Shown here: positions 1 through 9,141 of the stretch, piece after piece
How positions within the stretch are numbered: the first letter of the stretch is position 1
Layout of the letters: each line of letters starts with the position of its first letter
Source: JARFQH01 sp041299015
GTDB taxonomy: Bacteria > Desulfobacterota > Desulfobacteria > Desulfobacterales > SG8-13
DNA: 64,000 nucleotides
Reading direction: 5' to 3'
NCBI GenBank assembly: GCA_041299015.1
Contig: JBFYWB010000003.1
Span: 1-64,000 of the forward strand
The notes under the pieces: model-generated
Database searches by the model: none
Told to the model about the DNA's origin: nothing
What the model saw: only the letters and a program-made list of their open reading frames with translations
Made by a program: the position numbers and the translations under genes

Positions 1-1737
1 CAGCAGGGGGACCTTGAATTCCGCAACGGCGCTGGTGTCATCGATGAGCCCGCCGATGACGATGGTGCTTTTGTCGTCCACGATAACGGTGGTGTCGATC
101 GTGCGCTTGAGCGTGGTGGGACGGAAATCCGTCGTCGATTCCAGGGCGCTGACCTCGAGACCGATGGTCAGCCGCACGAGCCGCTCGATGCTGATGTGCG
201 GCGTGATTTTTAAAATCGTGCCGACATCGCGGTATTCGAAGGAGTTGAAGGTCTCATTGTCGGTGGTGGACGTACGCGTCTGGAAAGGGATGTTCCGGCC
301 GACGTTGATCTTGGCTTCCTCGTTTTCGGTGGTCAGGATCTGCGGCGTCTGCAGGATGTTGACGTCCCGGTCCTGTTTGAACGCCGTTACCAGGGCGGTC
401 AGGTTGTTGAACTTGATTCCCGCGATATCGATCGCCTCGGTGAACACGCCGAAGGAGAACCCCTGCGGCAGTATGCCCTGGGTCAAACCGGGAATGGCCG
501 ATGTCGGGGTTAAAAACCCGCCGCCCACGGCGGCGTCTCTGTTGCCGATGGTGGTATCGCCGGCTGCGGTCCATTCCGTTCCGAGGCTGAAATCCCTCTG
601 GGCGTTGACTTCCATGATCACGGCTTCGATATAAACCATCGGCCGCGGTATGTCGAGTTTCTTGATGACTTCCTCCACCACCGTATAATCGTCGCTGCTG
701 GCCGTGATCACAAGGCTGTTGGTGGCCTTGTCGGCTGTGATGTTCACCTTTCCCGAGAGCAGCGGTGCGCCGGTTGCACCGGCTGCGGCTTTTTCCTTGG
801 TCGCGGTGGTCTCCTTGCTCGGCAGGTTCTGAAGCACCTTGGCGATTTCTTCCGCGTCGGCATATTCGAGGTAATAGACTCGAATTTTTTCCTTCCCCCG
901 CGGTGTTTCGCGATCGAGAAAATCGATCAATTGCCTGACCCTTGCCATTTCCACTTCATTGGCCAGCACGATCAGCGTATTGGTGCGTTCGTCGGCGACA
1001 AATTTGGTGTCATCACGGGTGGTAGACGCCCTCTGCTTGGGCGCACCCTTGGGCTGAAATAGGGCCGTCAGGGTTTCGACCATTTTGGTGCTGTCGGCGT
1101 GCTGAAGGGGGATGACCGATATCTCCCGGCCGACACCGGCCACGTCGATTTCTTTCAGAATTTTGATCAAGCGTTGGATATTCGACAGCACATCCGTAAC
1201 GATCAACATGTTGGTCGGTTCGTAGGCAACGATAAGACTGGTCTTGGACACCATGGGGGTGAACAGCCTTTTGATTTCGTCGGGGTTGGCGTAGGTCAAG
1301 GGGATCAACTGGGTGACGAGCTGGTCTTGCGGTGCTATGGGCTGGGTGCTGGTGCGGGTCGGGATGTCGCTGGTGCGGGCTTCCGGGGAGGGCAGTATCT
1401 TGGTTACCTTCCCGGCCTGAACTGTGCTGAAACCGTGGACGTCCAACACCGACTCGAACACCTTGTACGCCTCTGCAACCGATATTTTGGTCGGTGAAAT
1501 GATGGTGACATTGCCCCTGACGCGCTGGTCGACAATGAAGTTTTTGCCGGTCAGTTCGCTGATGAACTTTATGAAAACGTTGATGTCGACGTTGTTGAAG
1601 TCGATGGTGACGAAACGGTCCTGTGAATTGCCCGTGTTGGAAGCATCCGCGGGAGTCGGGGCGATGCCTGCGGCGATGATCAGCAGCACGATCATGCAGC
1701 AGCCGATGATGTTAAGATGAATCGTCGTTGGTCTCAT
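1..1737 (-). CDS. gspD: Type II secretion secretin GspD (3' end cut by window edge)
   Basis: Outer-membrane secretin that forms the exit channel of the type II secretion system. The start is the ATG at 1737, followed by a signal peptide (MRPTTIHLN, then a hydrophobic run). The N0 domain follows (around VTIDFNNVDINVFIKFISEL), then N1-N3 repeats ending in matches such as TNMLIVTDV, TNTLIVLANE and TNSLVITAS, then the secretin domain (MVYIEAVIMEV). The frame is open to base 1 and stops in VPLL, where secretins usually continue GDIPLLG, so roughly the last tenth of the protein lies outside. It is the last visible gene of the gsp operon; a gap of about 105 bp without an obvious gene separates it from gspM. 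The family is certain. Confidence 0.95.
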   Translation of the reverse strand, partial: MRPTTIHLNIIGCCMIVLLIIAAGIAPTPADASNTGNSQDRFVTIDFNNVDINVFIKFISELTGKNFIVDQRVRGNVTIISPTKISVAEAYKVFESVLDVHGFSTVQAGKVTKILPSPEARTSDIPTRTSTQPIAPQDQLVTQLIPLTYANPDEIKRLFTPMVSKTSLIVAYEPTNMLIVTDVLSNIQRLIKILKEIDVAGVGREISVIPLQHADSTKMVETLTALFQPKGAPKQRASTTRDDTKFVADERTNTLIVLANEVEMARVRQLIDFLDRETPRGKEKIRVYYLEYADAEEIAKVLQNLPSKETTATKEKAAAGATGAPLLSGKVNITADKATNSLVITASSDDYTVVEEVIKKLDIPRPMVYIEAVIMEVNAQRDFSLGTEWTAAGDTTIGNRDAAVGGGFLTPTSAIPGLTQGILPQGFSFGVFTEAIDIAGIKFNNLTALVTAFKQDRDVNILQTPQILTTENEEAKINVGRNIPFQTRTSTTDNETFNSFEYRDVGTILKITPHISIERLVRLTIGLEVSALESTTDFRPTTLKRTIDTTVIVDDKSTIVIGGLIDDTSAVAEFKVPLL

Positions 1738-1843
1738 TTTTATGGTTCGCCTGTTTGCCAGTGTGATGCAGGTTGGGTTTGCACGCTCCACCCGCCGGAT
1801 CTCCTATCGGCTGTGCATACATGCCCTGCGGGTCTCGGTTGGC

Positions 1844-2395
1844 TCACCGGGTGTCGAAGGTCTCCGCCATCAAGACCGCATCCACGGTGCCGACCTGCTT
1901 GCCCGTTTTGGAGATCGACAGTCCCTTGACCCTTACCAGGTTGTTCGAGGTCTCGATTCTGTAAAGGTAAGAGGTCAACTGTTTCATGGTGATGTTCTGC
2001 AGCTTGGTTTCTACGACCGACAAGGAGTACGGGCTGTTTTCAATCGTCGTCTGCGACGGTTTCATGTATGCGATGCGGTCCTTGAGACCGACTTGTCCGG
2101 CCAGGGTGTCGAGAAAGGAAAACAGGGTAAATCCGCTGCTTCTTCCGGCTATCTTGCCTTTATCGGCGTCGGCGATATTCCGGATACCTTCGTATTCTGC
2201 CTTCAGCACCAGCATTTCTTTCAGGGCCTGGGTCTGAACCTCGATCTGCCGGTTCAACTGCCGTCGCTTGTCGGCCAAAGGCAAAACGATAGCCTGCATA
2301 ACGATGACGACGGCGATGAGGGCGCTGGCAAGCCAGACGGCGTATTTCTCGCGCTTGGTGATCGTAAACGGCAGCAATTTCAGTATTTTTTTCAT
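1844..2395 (-). CDS. gspM: Type II secretion system protein GspM
   Basis: Inner-membrane assembly-platform protein of 183 residues. A short basic cytoplasmic N-terminus (KREKYAVW) is followed by one membrane segment at about residues 20-42. A coiled-coil stretch (about 45-70, rich in Q, E, L and K) and a periplasmic ferredoxin-like half follow. This is the GspM plan, and its place between gspL and gspD fits. Sequence conservation in GspM is low, so the assignment rests on topology and operon position as much as on residues. It could also be called a PilO-like protein, which has the same fold and topology. It is 33 bp downstream of gspL and probably co-transcribed. Confidence 0.8.
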   Translation of the reverse strand: MKKILKLLPFTITKREKYAVWLASALIAVVIVMQAIVLPLADKRRQLNRQIEVQTQALKEMLVLKAEYEGIRNIADADKGKIAGRSSGFTLFSFLDTLAGQVGLKDRIAYMKPSQTTIENSPYSLSVVETKLQNITMKQLTSYLYRIETSNNLVRVKGLSISKTGKQVGTVDAVLMAETFDTR

Positions 2396-2428
2396 GTCAA
2401 ACGGATACGGTTGCTCGAGTCAAAACCG

Positions 2429-3874
2429 TTAAAATTCTATTTTCAACCGAAACTTGATCCGGTTGCTCGCATCCTCTTTGGTGGTCGACACAATCGTAAC
2501 CGACTTGAAGGCCTGGCTCTGCTCGATCCGATTCTTGATGGCATCGACCGAATTAAACGTGTCGGAATCACCGTTGATCACGACATTGTCTTCCCCGATG
2601 ACGGTGCGGCTGAATTTCACGTCGATGTCGTCCGGGATGCTTTTGCTGATGTCATTTAATATGTCGATGATCAGCCGGTTGCCCTGTCCGCCGGCCGGGT
2701 TCAAGGAAACCTTGCGCACCTCCTCGATACTCACCCGCATCTGTTGCAGGGGGTCGACGATTTTCTTCACATCCGGAAAAGTCGTTTGGAAGACGGCGGC
2801 AATGCGGTTGTTGAGCGTGTTGAGCTGTTTGGTTTTGAAGTAGTAGTCGATCGAAACGGTCAGCAGCCACACCAGCACCAGGCCCGCCGCCAAACCGCCG
2901 GTCACCATAATGTTCTTTTTGTATTCGGCCCAGCGTTTTTTGATGGCGAAGGGACCCTTTCTGAAATTCAGTCCCTTGATGCCGATGACCTCGATCAATG
3001 CCAGGGCAAGGGCATTGTTCATTTGGTGGGGTTTCCAGGAATCAGAGGGTATCACCCTGATCCTGGCTTGGGTGTCTCTGACGAGATCGGTGCGTTCCGT
3101 CGGGACGTTCAGCAACCGCGCCAGCGACGCTTCGAAACCGTTTTCACCCAATGCCGGTCCGGTGACGAAGATTTTATCCGGCTTGAATGGGCGGTCGCCG
3201 GTCTCCTCCATTGCGTACAGGGTTCGCTGGATGCTTTGCCCAAGCATCTCGGCATGCGACTCGTAAGCCCGGTCGGCGGGCAGGGCCCGCACCATCGCGA
3301 GCTGGCCCGAGATCATGACGAAAATGGTACTGCTGCCGCTTCTGACATCCACGATGAGGGCGTTGTCGGGGAGGTCGCCCAGCCGTGCCAGGCAGAGCGC
3401 CGACGGGTAACCGCTGACCGTCACGATCTCCGGATTGATGTGGTGGGCGCCCAACAGGCCCAGGATGGATGAGAGGCCGGACACGTTGCAGGCCGCCGCG
3501 ATAAGGTCCGTTTGTTCCCCATGTCCGTCGAGTTTTATCGGATGGAACTCGATAACGACCTCCTCCAAGGGAAAAGGGAGCATCGGTTCGAGTTCGAACG
3601 GCAAAATTTGTTTGATTTTTTTAATCTGTCTGAAAGGCACCCGCAGATTTCTGAAAGACACGTGGTCGGCGGGCAGCGAAACGACGCACACGCAGCCCTC
3701 TACCGGCATCTCCTCGACCAGCAGATTGAGGGCCGCGGCCAGGGGATCGTCGCTCTCCTCCTGAAACGGAATATAGGTGTAGGCCTCCACCCGGCTCTCT
3801 TTAAGGCCGCTGTCGACCAGCACGGCTGCAAGCGCCTTGTTTTGGATGTCCAGACCCAGTATTCTTTTGCCCAT
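2429..3874 (-). CDS. gspL: Type II secretion system protein GspL / PilM-PilN-like
   Basis: 481-residue protein that links the cytoplasmic ATPase to the inner-membrane platform. The N-terminal half (about 1-290) is an actin/PilM-like ATPase-fold domain: MGKRILGLDIQNKALAAVLV resembles the phosphate-1 loop and ALIVDVRSGSSTIFVM the phosphate-2 loop. One membrane helix lies at about 318-345. A PilN-like periplasmic domain (about 350-481) with a coiled coil ends the protein. Proteobacterial GspL is usually about 400 residues, so this one is somewhat longer and closer to a PilM-PilN fusion. It lies about 100 bp downstream of gspK, in the same direction. Confidence in the role is high because of the operon. 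Confidence 0.85.
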   Translation of the reverse strand: MGKRILGLDIQNKALAAVLVDSGLKESRVEAYTYIPFQEESDDPLAAALNLLVEEMPVEGCVCVVSLPADHVSFRNLRVPFRQIKKIKQILPFELEPMLPFPLEEVVIEFHPIKLDGHGEQTDLIAAACNVSGLSSILGLLGAHHINPEIVTVSGYPSALCLARLGDLPDNALIVDVRSGSSTIFVMISGQLAMVRALPADRAYESHAEMLGQSIQRTLYAMEETGDRPFKPDKIFVTGPALGENGFEASLARLLNVPTERTDLVRDTQARIRVIPSDSWKPHQMNNALALALIEVIGIKGLNFRKGPFAIKKRWAEYKKNIMVTGGLAAGLVLVWLLTVSIDYYFKTKQLNTLNNRIAAVFQTTFPDVKKIVDPLQQMRVSIEEVRKVSLNPAGGQGNRLIIDILNDISKSIPDDIDVKFSRTVIGEDNVVINGDSDTFNSVDAIKNRIEQSQAFKSVTIVSTTKEDASNRIKFRLKIEF

Positions 3875-3977
3875 CGTCTACCTTCCGGCAGGCAATCGTG
3901 GTGTGCCCGCCGGTAATCCGCGGTCGAGACCGCATAAAAGTTTCGAATGTCCAAAAATCCGAAGAGTTATTATACCA

Positions 3978-5063
3978 TCAAATTTGTTCCCAACTCAAGA
4001 CACGGCAGTATATCAGGCCGGTTTGGGACTCGGTCTCCCTGTGCACGATCACCGTGGCCGCGAGACTGACCCCGTTGAGGCTGGCCGCCGCCTCGATCCT
4101 GAAAAGGTCGCTCTGATTGGTGATGAGACTGCTGTCCAGATCGATGTCCCCGGCGCCCGGGACCTGCTTGTACCAATTGCCGCCTGAAAGATCATGGTTG
4201 AAGGTATCGCTTGTTTTCTCGAGGCGGAACTCGCTGATCGCCAGCGCCAGGTCCTGGTTCTCCTCCGGCAACAACACCATGAGAACGGGCATCTCTGCGG
4301 TGTTGATATTGATCTTACCGCTGAAGCTGAAATCGCCGCCTTCATCGGTCATGCCGCCGACCGTTAAATAGCGCGACAGGCCCGGCAATTCATCTGTACC
4401 ATAAAACAGCTCCGCTGTAATCCCCTTGACGTGCAAGAGTTCGTTGATGTGGGTGAGGGGGCCGTTTCGGATGAATATGGGCGGGTCGAGATCACGGTAA
4501 TAGTCGGATTCGGCCCCGCTCAATCCGGTGATGGCATCGTCATCGCCGGAATCGAGCCAGTCCTTCAGGGAATTGACGATCGTGTTCACCGGATCGGTTT
4601 CTACCGGATGTTCATAGGCCAGGAAGGCCAAACTGAGCAGGCGTTCCCAGAGCTGACGCTGCTTTTCGTTGAATTCACGGCCTTCGGGGAATTTCACCAG
4701 GGCGTTGGCCTGGATGCGGCTGCGCTCATCGCTGATTTTGACCTCCAGCTTGCCGTCCTCGAAGGGGATCGCCGCCAGCATGGCGTTGACCTTCTCGGGG
4801 TCGGCCCAATCCTCCTGCAGTGAGTCGGCGGTCGTGTTTTTCTTATCTTCGGCCAGCATGGCCATGGCCGCATTCACACCGGAGGCCACCATTTCCGCCA
4901 GCCGGTAACGGTCGCGAACGGCCGCGCTGGAAAAAATGGTCGCACGGGCTTGCCGATTGAGCTCGACGGTGGTAGCGACCAACAGCGTTATGACCGTCAG
5001 GGTGATCAAAAGGGCCATGCCGCGCTTGTTGCGTATCGGTTTTATGTCGTTCAACGCTTGCAA
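3978..5063 (-). CDS. gspK: Type II secretion minor pseudopilin GspK
   Basis: Minor pseudopilin that caps the pseudopilus tip with GspI and GspJ. The prepilin-type segment RGMALLITLTVITLLVATTV is near the N-terminus. The large globular domain contains the GspK helix-hairpin-helix-like part (LTHINELLHVKGIT) and a late KININTAEMPVL motif. I place the start at a TTG (5063-5061), preceded by GGGAG at about 9 nt. It gives a short leader ending in NKRG, 361 residues, and begins 35 bp after the gspJ stop. A longer open frame extends upstream to 5273 but overlaps gspJ by 175 bp and puts about 70 residues before the leader peptide, which is implausible. Product certain; start inferred. Confidence 0.88.
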   Translation of the reverse strand: MQALNDIKPIRNKRGMALLITLTVITLLVATTVELNRQARATIFSSAAVRDRYRLAEMVASGVNAAMAMLAEDKKNTTADSLQEDWADPEKVNAMLAAIPFEDGKLEVKISDERSRIQANALVKFPEGREFNEKQRQLWERLLSLAFLAYEHPVETDPVNTIVNSLKDWLDSGDDDAITGLSGAESDYYRDLDPPIFIRNGPLTHINELLHVKGITAELFYGTDELPGLSRYLTVGGMTDEGGDFSFSGKININTAEMPVLMVLLPEENQDLALAISEFRLEKTSDTFNHDLSGGNWYKQVPGAGDIDLDSSLITNQSDLFRIEAAASLNGVSLAATVIVHRETESQTGLIYCRVLSWEQI

Positions 5064-5097
5064 TGTCGACTGACTCCCAAGAATCGCGACTGTGCCG

Positions 5098-5847
5098 TCA
5101 ACCGGCCAGCTTACGCGGCCTTCGGTATTGGGGAAACAGGATCGTCGTCTCGAACGGGAGAAAATTTTCATCCGTGCCGATCTCGATCCGGATGCGAACC
5201 GCTCGCGGCGTGGCAAATTCGACATCGGCCGAATCCGAATCCCAAGTCTCTCTTTCGTCGTTTTCGGCATCAAAATAGGTGAACCTCAAGGCCTTTACGT
5301 TTTCGCACAAAATCGGATCACCGCTCAGGATGTCGCGCGGTTCGGAAAAATCGAGCCGGTCCGAACGCCGCAGTACCTTGCTGCCGTCACGCTCGACGGT
5401 AACGTAGTAGATGATTTCGGCCACGCCGACGCGCCGGGGCTCCTGAAACGCCAGGTGAGCCATGGCGGTGAACCGCAGTTGGCCGAAATCCTCGCCCATT
5501 GAATCAGACGGCTTGCCCTCCAGGCGGAACACATCCGGCTCCGAATCTTCCCCGGGCGGTTTGTAGGCCGGCGGCTGGAGGAAATAGGCCGCCGCGAGAT
5601 CGCTCGACATGCGGTTCAGACAATCTTTCGCCATTTCATAGGTGGCCTTGCCTTCTTCGATGACGCCGATCTTGCCGAACACAAAATTGAAAGAGCCGAA
5701 CACGGTCGTGATGACGACCGCGAAGATGAAGATGGCGATGAGAATTTCGAGCAGGGTGAAGCCGCAGACCGCGGACCGGTTTTCTGAGGGTCTCCGTAGT
5801 CTGCGGCGCCGGGGCTGATGTACCATGTATGGATCGCGGGAGATCAT
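5098..5847 (-). CDS. gspJ: Type II secretion minor pseudopilin GspJ
   Basis: 249-residue minor pseudopilin. The leader is long and basic (RRRRLRRPSEN) and ends in the prepilin peptidase site CGFTLLEILIAIFIFAVV, with the conserved Glu five residues after the cut glycine. The globular region (GKATYEMAKDCLNRMSSDLAAAYF, later YYVTVERDGSKVLRRSDRLD) fits GspJ. It follows gspI in the operon (gap about 65 bp) and is followed closely by gspK. The leader of about 28 residues is longer than usual, so a start further in is possible, but no better ribosome site was seen. Confidence 0.88.
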   Translation of the reverse strand: MISRDPYMVHQPRRRRLRRPSENRSAVCGFTLLEILIAIFIFAVVITTVFGSFNFVFGKIGVIEEGKATYEMAKDCLNRMSSDLAAAYFLQPPAYKPPGEDSEPDVFRLEGKPSDSMGEDFGQLRFTAMAHLAFQEPRRVGVAEIIYYVTVERDGSKVLRRSDRLDFSEPRDILSGDPILCENVKALRFTYFDAENDERETWDSDSADVEFATPRAVRIRIEIGTDENFLPFETTILFPQYRRPRKLAG

Positions 5848-5913
5848 GTGCGCTCGATTGAACCGATTCAGTCGCTCGGGTCCTTTGACGTCGTGATTAA
5901 GACGGTTGTCGCC

Positions 5914-6405
5914 TCACTTCGGGATGAAACGGTAGGTGCGGAGGCTGTAAACCATCTCGCCCTGGTTGAATAATACCTTTATGTCGACTCTTTTCAGCTT
6001 TTCAACGGCGGTTTTCAATTGGTCTGCACCGGTTTGGAGTTGATCGCTGCTGGTGTCGTCGATGGAGACCTCCCATGAGTAATCGGGATAATCTTCGCCG
6101 AAATCTCCGGTTCCCTGAGCCAACTCTTGAGCAGGGCTCAGTTCGATGTCAACCAGCTTGCTTTGTGCCAGCAGCGGCGCCACCGTGTAAAAGCGGGTCG
6201 CGATGGTCATCAACAGGGTCTGGGAATGCAACCGGTAGACGGCCAGCAGAACGATCGCGATGATGGAAACCGCCACCATCATCTCGATGAGGGTAAATCC
6301 ATTTGGCCGGCCGGCCTGGGCCCTGTCCGGACAAACGATCGCGCGTCCTATCGGCAATCTGGAGGGTGCGATAGCGTTAGCCCTCAAAACCGGTGTAGGC
6401 ATCAT
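5914..6405 (-). CDS. gspI: Type II secretion minor pseudopilin GspI
   Basis: Minor pseudopilin with the cleavage site NGFTLIEMMVAVSIIAIVLLAV, followed by a helical stalk and a small domain (YSWEVSIDD, then MVYSLRTYRFIPK at the end). The length of 163 residues includes a leader of about 36, longer than the usual 6-10. The start used here overlaps the end of gspH by 29 bp; a later non-ATG start is possible. The position between gspH and gspJ is canonical. The mature protein would be about 127 residues, normal for GspI. Confidence 0.87.
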   Translation of the reverse strand: MMPTPVLRANAIAPSRLPIGRAIVCPDRAQAGRPNGFTLIEMMVAVSIIAIVLLAVYRLHSQTLLMTIATRFYTVAPLLAQSKLVDIELSPAQELAQGTGDFGEDYPDYSWEVSIDDTSSDQLQTGADQLKTAVEKLKRVDIKVLFNQGEMVYSLRTYRFIPK

Positions 6406-6940
6406 GCATCTTGACGTTCGACAGAAACGGTTCGATCTGAAACGAGAAGCGTGTCTCGTTGTCGGTCATGTGAATAATCGCCCGGTCCGAATACCCTTTT
6501 GCGTAGAAGTTTATAGCGGCACGGCCGGATTCCACTTTCTGATCTTCCGGATATTCGACGCCGAGCACTCTCAGTTCCCCGTCGAGTTTAAAGGCGTTTT
6601 TTTCAGCCTGCTCCAGGCTTTCTTCCGTCATGTCCGCGCTCGTGACCCACAGGCGCTTCGAATCGATGCCGACATGCAGCGTGTATGTTTTTTGATCGCG
6701 AACGGCGCGCTCCTTAAGGTCCTGGACTTTCAGGATCACCCAGCGCTTGGTTTTGCGAGTCTGGTCGGTCAAGGGCGAATCCGGCAGTCGCGGGACGGCG
6801 ACCAACAGCATGATGCTGATGAGCAAAATGACGACGGCGATCTCGATCAGCGTAAAGCCCTGCTCAAAACCGGAAGGTGACGGCGGCGGCGTTCCGCAGC
6901 GCAGAGAGCGGTATTTGCGGTTCGGTAAGAAACGGCGCAT
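6377..6940 (-). CDS. gspH: Type II secretion pseudopilin GspH
   Basis: 187-residue minor pseudopilin. Signal MRRFLPNRKYRSLRCG, then the prepilin motif QGFTLIEIAVVILLISIMLL with the conserved Glu after the processed glycine. The globular part has the GspH-type beta-rich pattern (KTYTLHVGIDSKRLWVTS). It starts 36 bp after the gspG stop, and its end overlaps the proposed gspI start, consistent with translational coupling. The mature protein is about 160 residues, within the family range. Confidence 0.88.
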   Translation of the reverse strand: MRRFLPNRKYRSLRCGTPPPSPSGFEQGFTLIEIAVVILLISIMLLVAVPRLPDSPLTDQTRKTKRWVILKVQDLKERAVRDQKTYTLHVGIDSKRLWVTSADMTEESLEQAEKNAFKLDGELRVLGVEYPEDQKVESGRAAINFYAKGYSDRAIIHMTDNETRFSFQIEPFLSNVKMHDAYTGFEG

Positions 6941-6976
6941 GAATTCCGGCCTGCAGATCCAGAGGCGATCGAGCGA

Positions 6977-7432
6977 TCAATCGGTCTCCCAGTTGTTGAT
7001 GTCCTTGTTTTCGTCCTCGCCGCCCGGCACGCCGTCCGCGCCGTAAGAGATGATGTCGTAGTCCCCTTGGATGCCGGGTGACAGGTAGACAAATTCATTG
7101 CCCCATGGGTCTTTGGGGACCTTGCCTTTTTCGAGGTATCCGCCTTTACGCCAATTCTGAGAGACGTTCCCCGTTTCCGGCCTCTCAACCAGGGCCTGCA
7201 ACCCCTGTTCCGTGGTCGGATAGGTGCCGGTGTCCAATTTGTAGAGTTTCAATGCGGTTTCGAGGCCTTCCATCTGTACCCTGGCCTGAACGGCCTTGGC
7301 CTGTTCGGTACGCCCCATCAGTTTTGGTCCGATGTACATGGCCAGGATGCCCAGAATGATCACGACCACCATCAACTCGATCAGCGAAAAACCGCGGTTG
7401 CCGCTTAGCGCGCGAGGTATTCTCAAAGCCAT
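6977..7432 (-). CDS. gspG: Type II secretion major pseudopilin GspG
   Basis: Major pseudopilin, the main subunit of the periplasmic pseudopilus. The prepilin cleavage segment RGFSLIELMVVVIILGILA is followed by the GspG signature region: LYKLDTGTYPTTEQGLQALV, then KDPWGNEF and a C-terminal calcium-site-like region (YGADGVPGGEDENKDINNW). I choose the ATG at 7432 (MALRIPRAL), which has a very good ribosome site (GGAGGGGGA directly before it) and gives 151 residues. A longer frame to 7486 would overlap the gspF stop and is less likely. It is the best-conserved gene of the operon. Confidence 0.95.
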   Translation of the reverse strand: MALRIPRALSGNRGFSLIELMVVVIILGILAMYIGPKLMGRTEQAKAVQARVQMEGLETALKLYKLDTGTYPTTEQGLQALVERPETGNVSQNWRKGGYLEKGKVPKDPWGNEFVYLSPGIQGDYDIISYGADGVPGGEDENKDINNWETD

Positions 7433-7482
7433 TCCCCCTCCGGTACCTAAAAATGAAAAGCAACTTTTCCGCACGTCGGGCC

Positions 7483-8709
7483 TCATCGCACCAGCGTGCT
7501 CATTTCGAAGATCGGCAGACAGATCGACAGGACGATAAAACCGACGATGACACCCATGATCAGAATCAGAACCGGGGCCAGCAGAGAGGTCATGCTCATT
7601 ATACTCGATTCCGCCTCGTTTTCGAAAACATCGGCCATTTTATTGAGCATCGACTCCAGGGTGGCGCTCTGTTCGCCGACCTGAATCATTTGCACCGTCA
7701 AATCCGGGAAAACACGGGTCGCCGCGAGCGATTTGGCCAATCCCTGTCCTTTTTCCACTTCGCGGGCCGCGATTTCGACGGCGTCGGATATCATCACGTT
7801 ACCGGCAATGTTTTTAGCGATTTCCATGGCCTGCAGCATGGACACGCCGTTGGAGAGCAGTGACCCGAGTGTGCGCGAAAATCGGGCGACGGCCAGTTTT
7901 TGAATCAACGGCCCGACCACCGGCAGGGTGAGCAGCAGCTTGTCGATCAGAGCGCGTCCCTTCTCTGTCTTTCTGAATTGCCGGAAAAATATCAGAAATG
8001 CCAAAATGACGGTCAGAAGGACCCACCAGTACGCTTTGAATAGGTCGCTGGTGCCGATCAGAAACAGCGTCGGAGCCGGCAGCGCCTGGTTGACGTCGGC
8101 GAAAATGGCGGTGATGGAGGGAACGATGTACACCAGGAGCAAAACGAGAATCAGGGTTCCCATGACCGTCATGAGCGCCGGGTAGGCCAGGGCCGACTGA
8201 ATACGGTTTTTCAGCGTTTGCTGTTTCTCCATGATATCGGCCAATTTTTCTAAAACGATTTCCAACGTGCCCGAGCTTTCACCGGCCCGCACCATGTTCT
8301 TGTAGAGGGGCGAAAAGGTCTCCGGATAAAGCGAGATCGCACCGGCAAAACTGTTGCCCTCCACGATCGAATCCTTGATATGGGCCAGGACCTTGTTGAA
8401 CGCGTAGGACTTGACTTGGGGCAGGAGGGCTTCGAACGCGGAGACCAGGGGGAACCCCGCCCCGACCAGGGTGGCTAGTTGCCTGGTCATCAGGGTGACA
8501 TCGCGTTGACGCACACGGGTGAACAGGCGCCGACTGAAAATCCCTTCAGATACCTTTCGAGTCTGGTCATCGGATGCTTCTTTGATTTGAACGGGATACC
8601 GGTTTGATCCCCGCAGCTTCTGGCGCGCGGCGGCGACGCTGTCCGCATCGATGATGCCCGAGATGTTTTTGCCCTTTGGGTCTAGCGCTACGTATTCGAA
8701 TACCGGCAT
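7483..8709 (-). CDS. gspF: Type II secretion inner-membrane platform protein GspF
   Basis: Polytopic assembly-platform protein. It has two homologous GspF/PilC domains: the first around LMTRQLATLVGAGFPLVSAF, the second around FSRTLGSLLSNGVSMLQAM. Three membrane segments include TVMGTLILVLLLVYIVPSI and the C-terminal LLAPVLILIMGVIVGFIVLS. I start at the ATG at 8709 (MPVFEYVALD, the typical family start), which gives 408 residues; AGAGG lies about 13 nt upstream. The frame extends 25 codons further but has no family support there. It is the first gene of the visible operon. gspE, normally directly before gspF, is absent here. Confidence 0.95.
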   Translation of the reverse strand: MPVFEYVALDPKGKNISGIIDADSVAAARQKLRGSNRYPVQIKEASDDQTRKVSEGIFSRRLFTRVRQRDVTLMTRQLATLVGAGFPLVSAFEALLPQVKSYAFNKVLAHIKDSIVEGNSFAGAISLYPETFSPLYKNMVRAGESSGTLEIVLEKLADIMEKQQTLKNRIQSALAYPALMTVMGTLILVLLLVYIVPSITAIFADVNQALPAPTLFLIGTSDLFKAYWWVLLTVILAFLIFFRQFRKTEKGRALIDKLLLTLPVVGPLIQKLAVARFSRTLGSLLSNGVSMLQAMEIAKNIAGNVMISDAVEIAAREVEKGQGLAKSLAATRVFPDLTVQMIQVGEQSATLESMLNKMADVFENEAESSIMSMTSLLAPVLILIMGVIVGFIVLSICLPIFEMSTLVR

Positions 8710-9141
8710 ATCGGCAATCTTGCCTCTTGAGAAAACGCGATGTGAAACGATTGCGTCGAGAATGTCTTCTTGTCGCAACGCCAACTACATGCAAATTTGA
8801 TACCACTACCCATATCTCGGGAGCGGAAAATAGGCAGCGCGTTTTATATCGTTAAAATCAATAATTATTATAGCTTCACGACCTTTTCAACCCAAATTTT
8901 ACCATCACGGCCATATGGGCGAGATACCGGCTGCCCATCCATCCGCCGAGAGGCTCTATGCAACCGCTCTCAACCGTCTGCAGGCGTGCGGTGGACATCG
9001 TGGGGCGGGGATTCGTGAGTTTCGATCCGTCGGCAGCGCATCGGAAGGGTGCAGCGGAAGATGGCGGGAATTAGCGTGATCCGGGTCAACCTCTTGATGG
9101 AGGTTTCCCCTCTTATGGACAGAAACGCGTCGGGTCGTGAC
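8710..9141 (-). other. Gap upstream of the gsp operon, no gene seen
   Basis: About 430 bp between gspF and the STN-domain gene. It is AT-rich around 8840-8890. On the minus strand it has a TATAAT-like hexamer (8867-8872), but no -35 element at a normal distance, so I only suggest that the gsp promoter lies here. The rest (8900-9140) has no convincing coding sequence, repeat or terminator. Confidence 0.35.

Noticed and set aside
1742..2659. 305-residue plus-strand frame opposite gspM and gspL
   Set aside because: The minus strand has good secretion-system genes; the plus frame lacks motifs.
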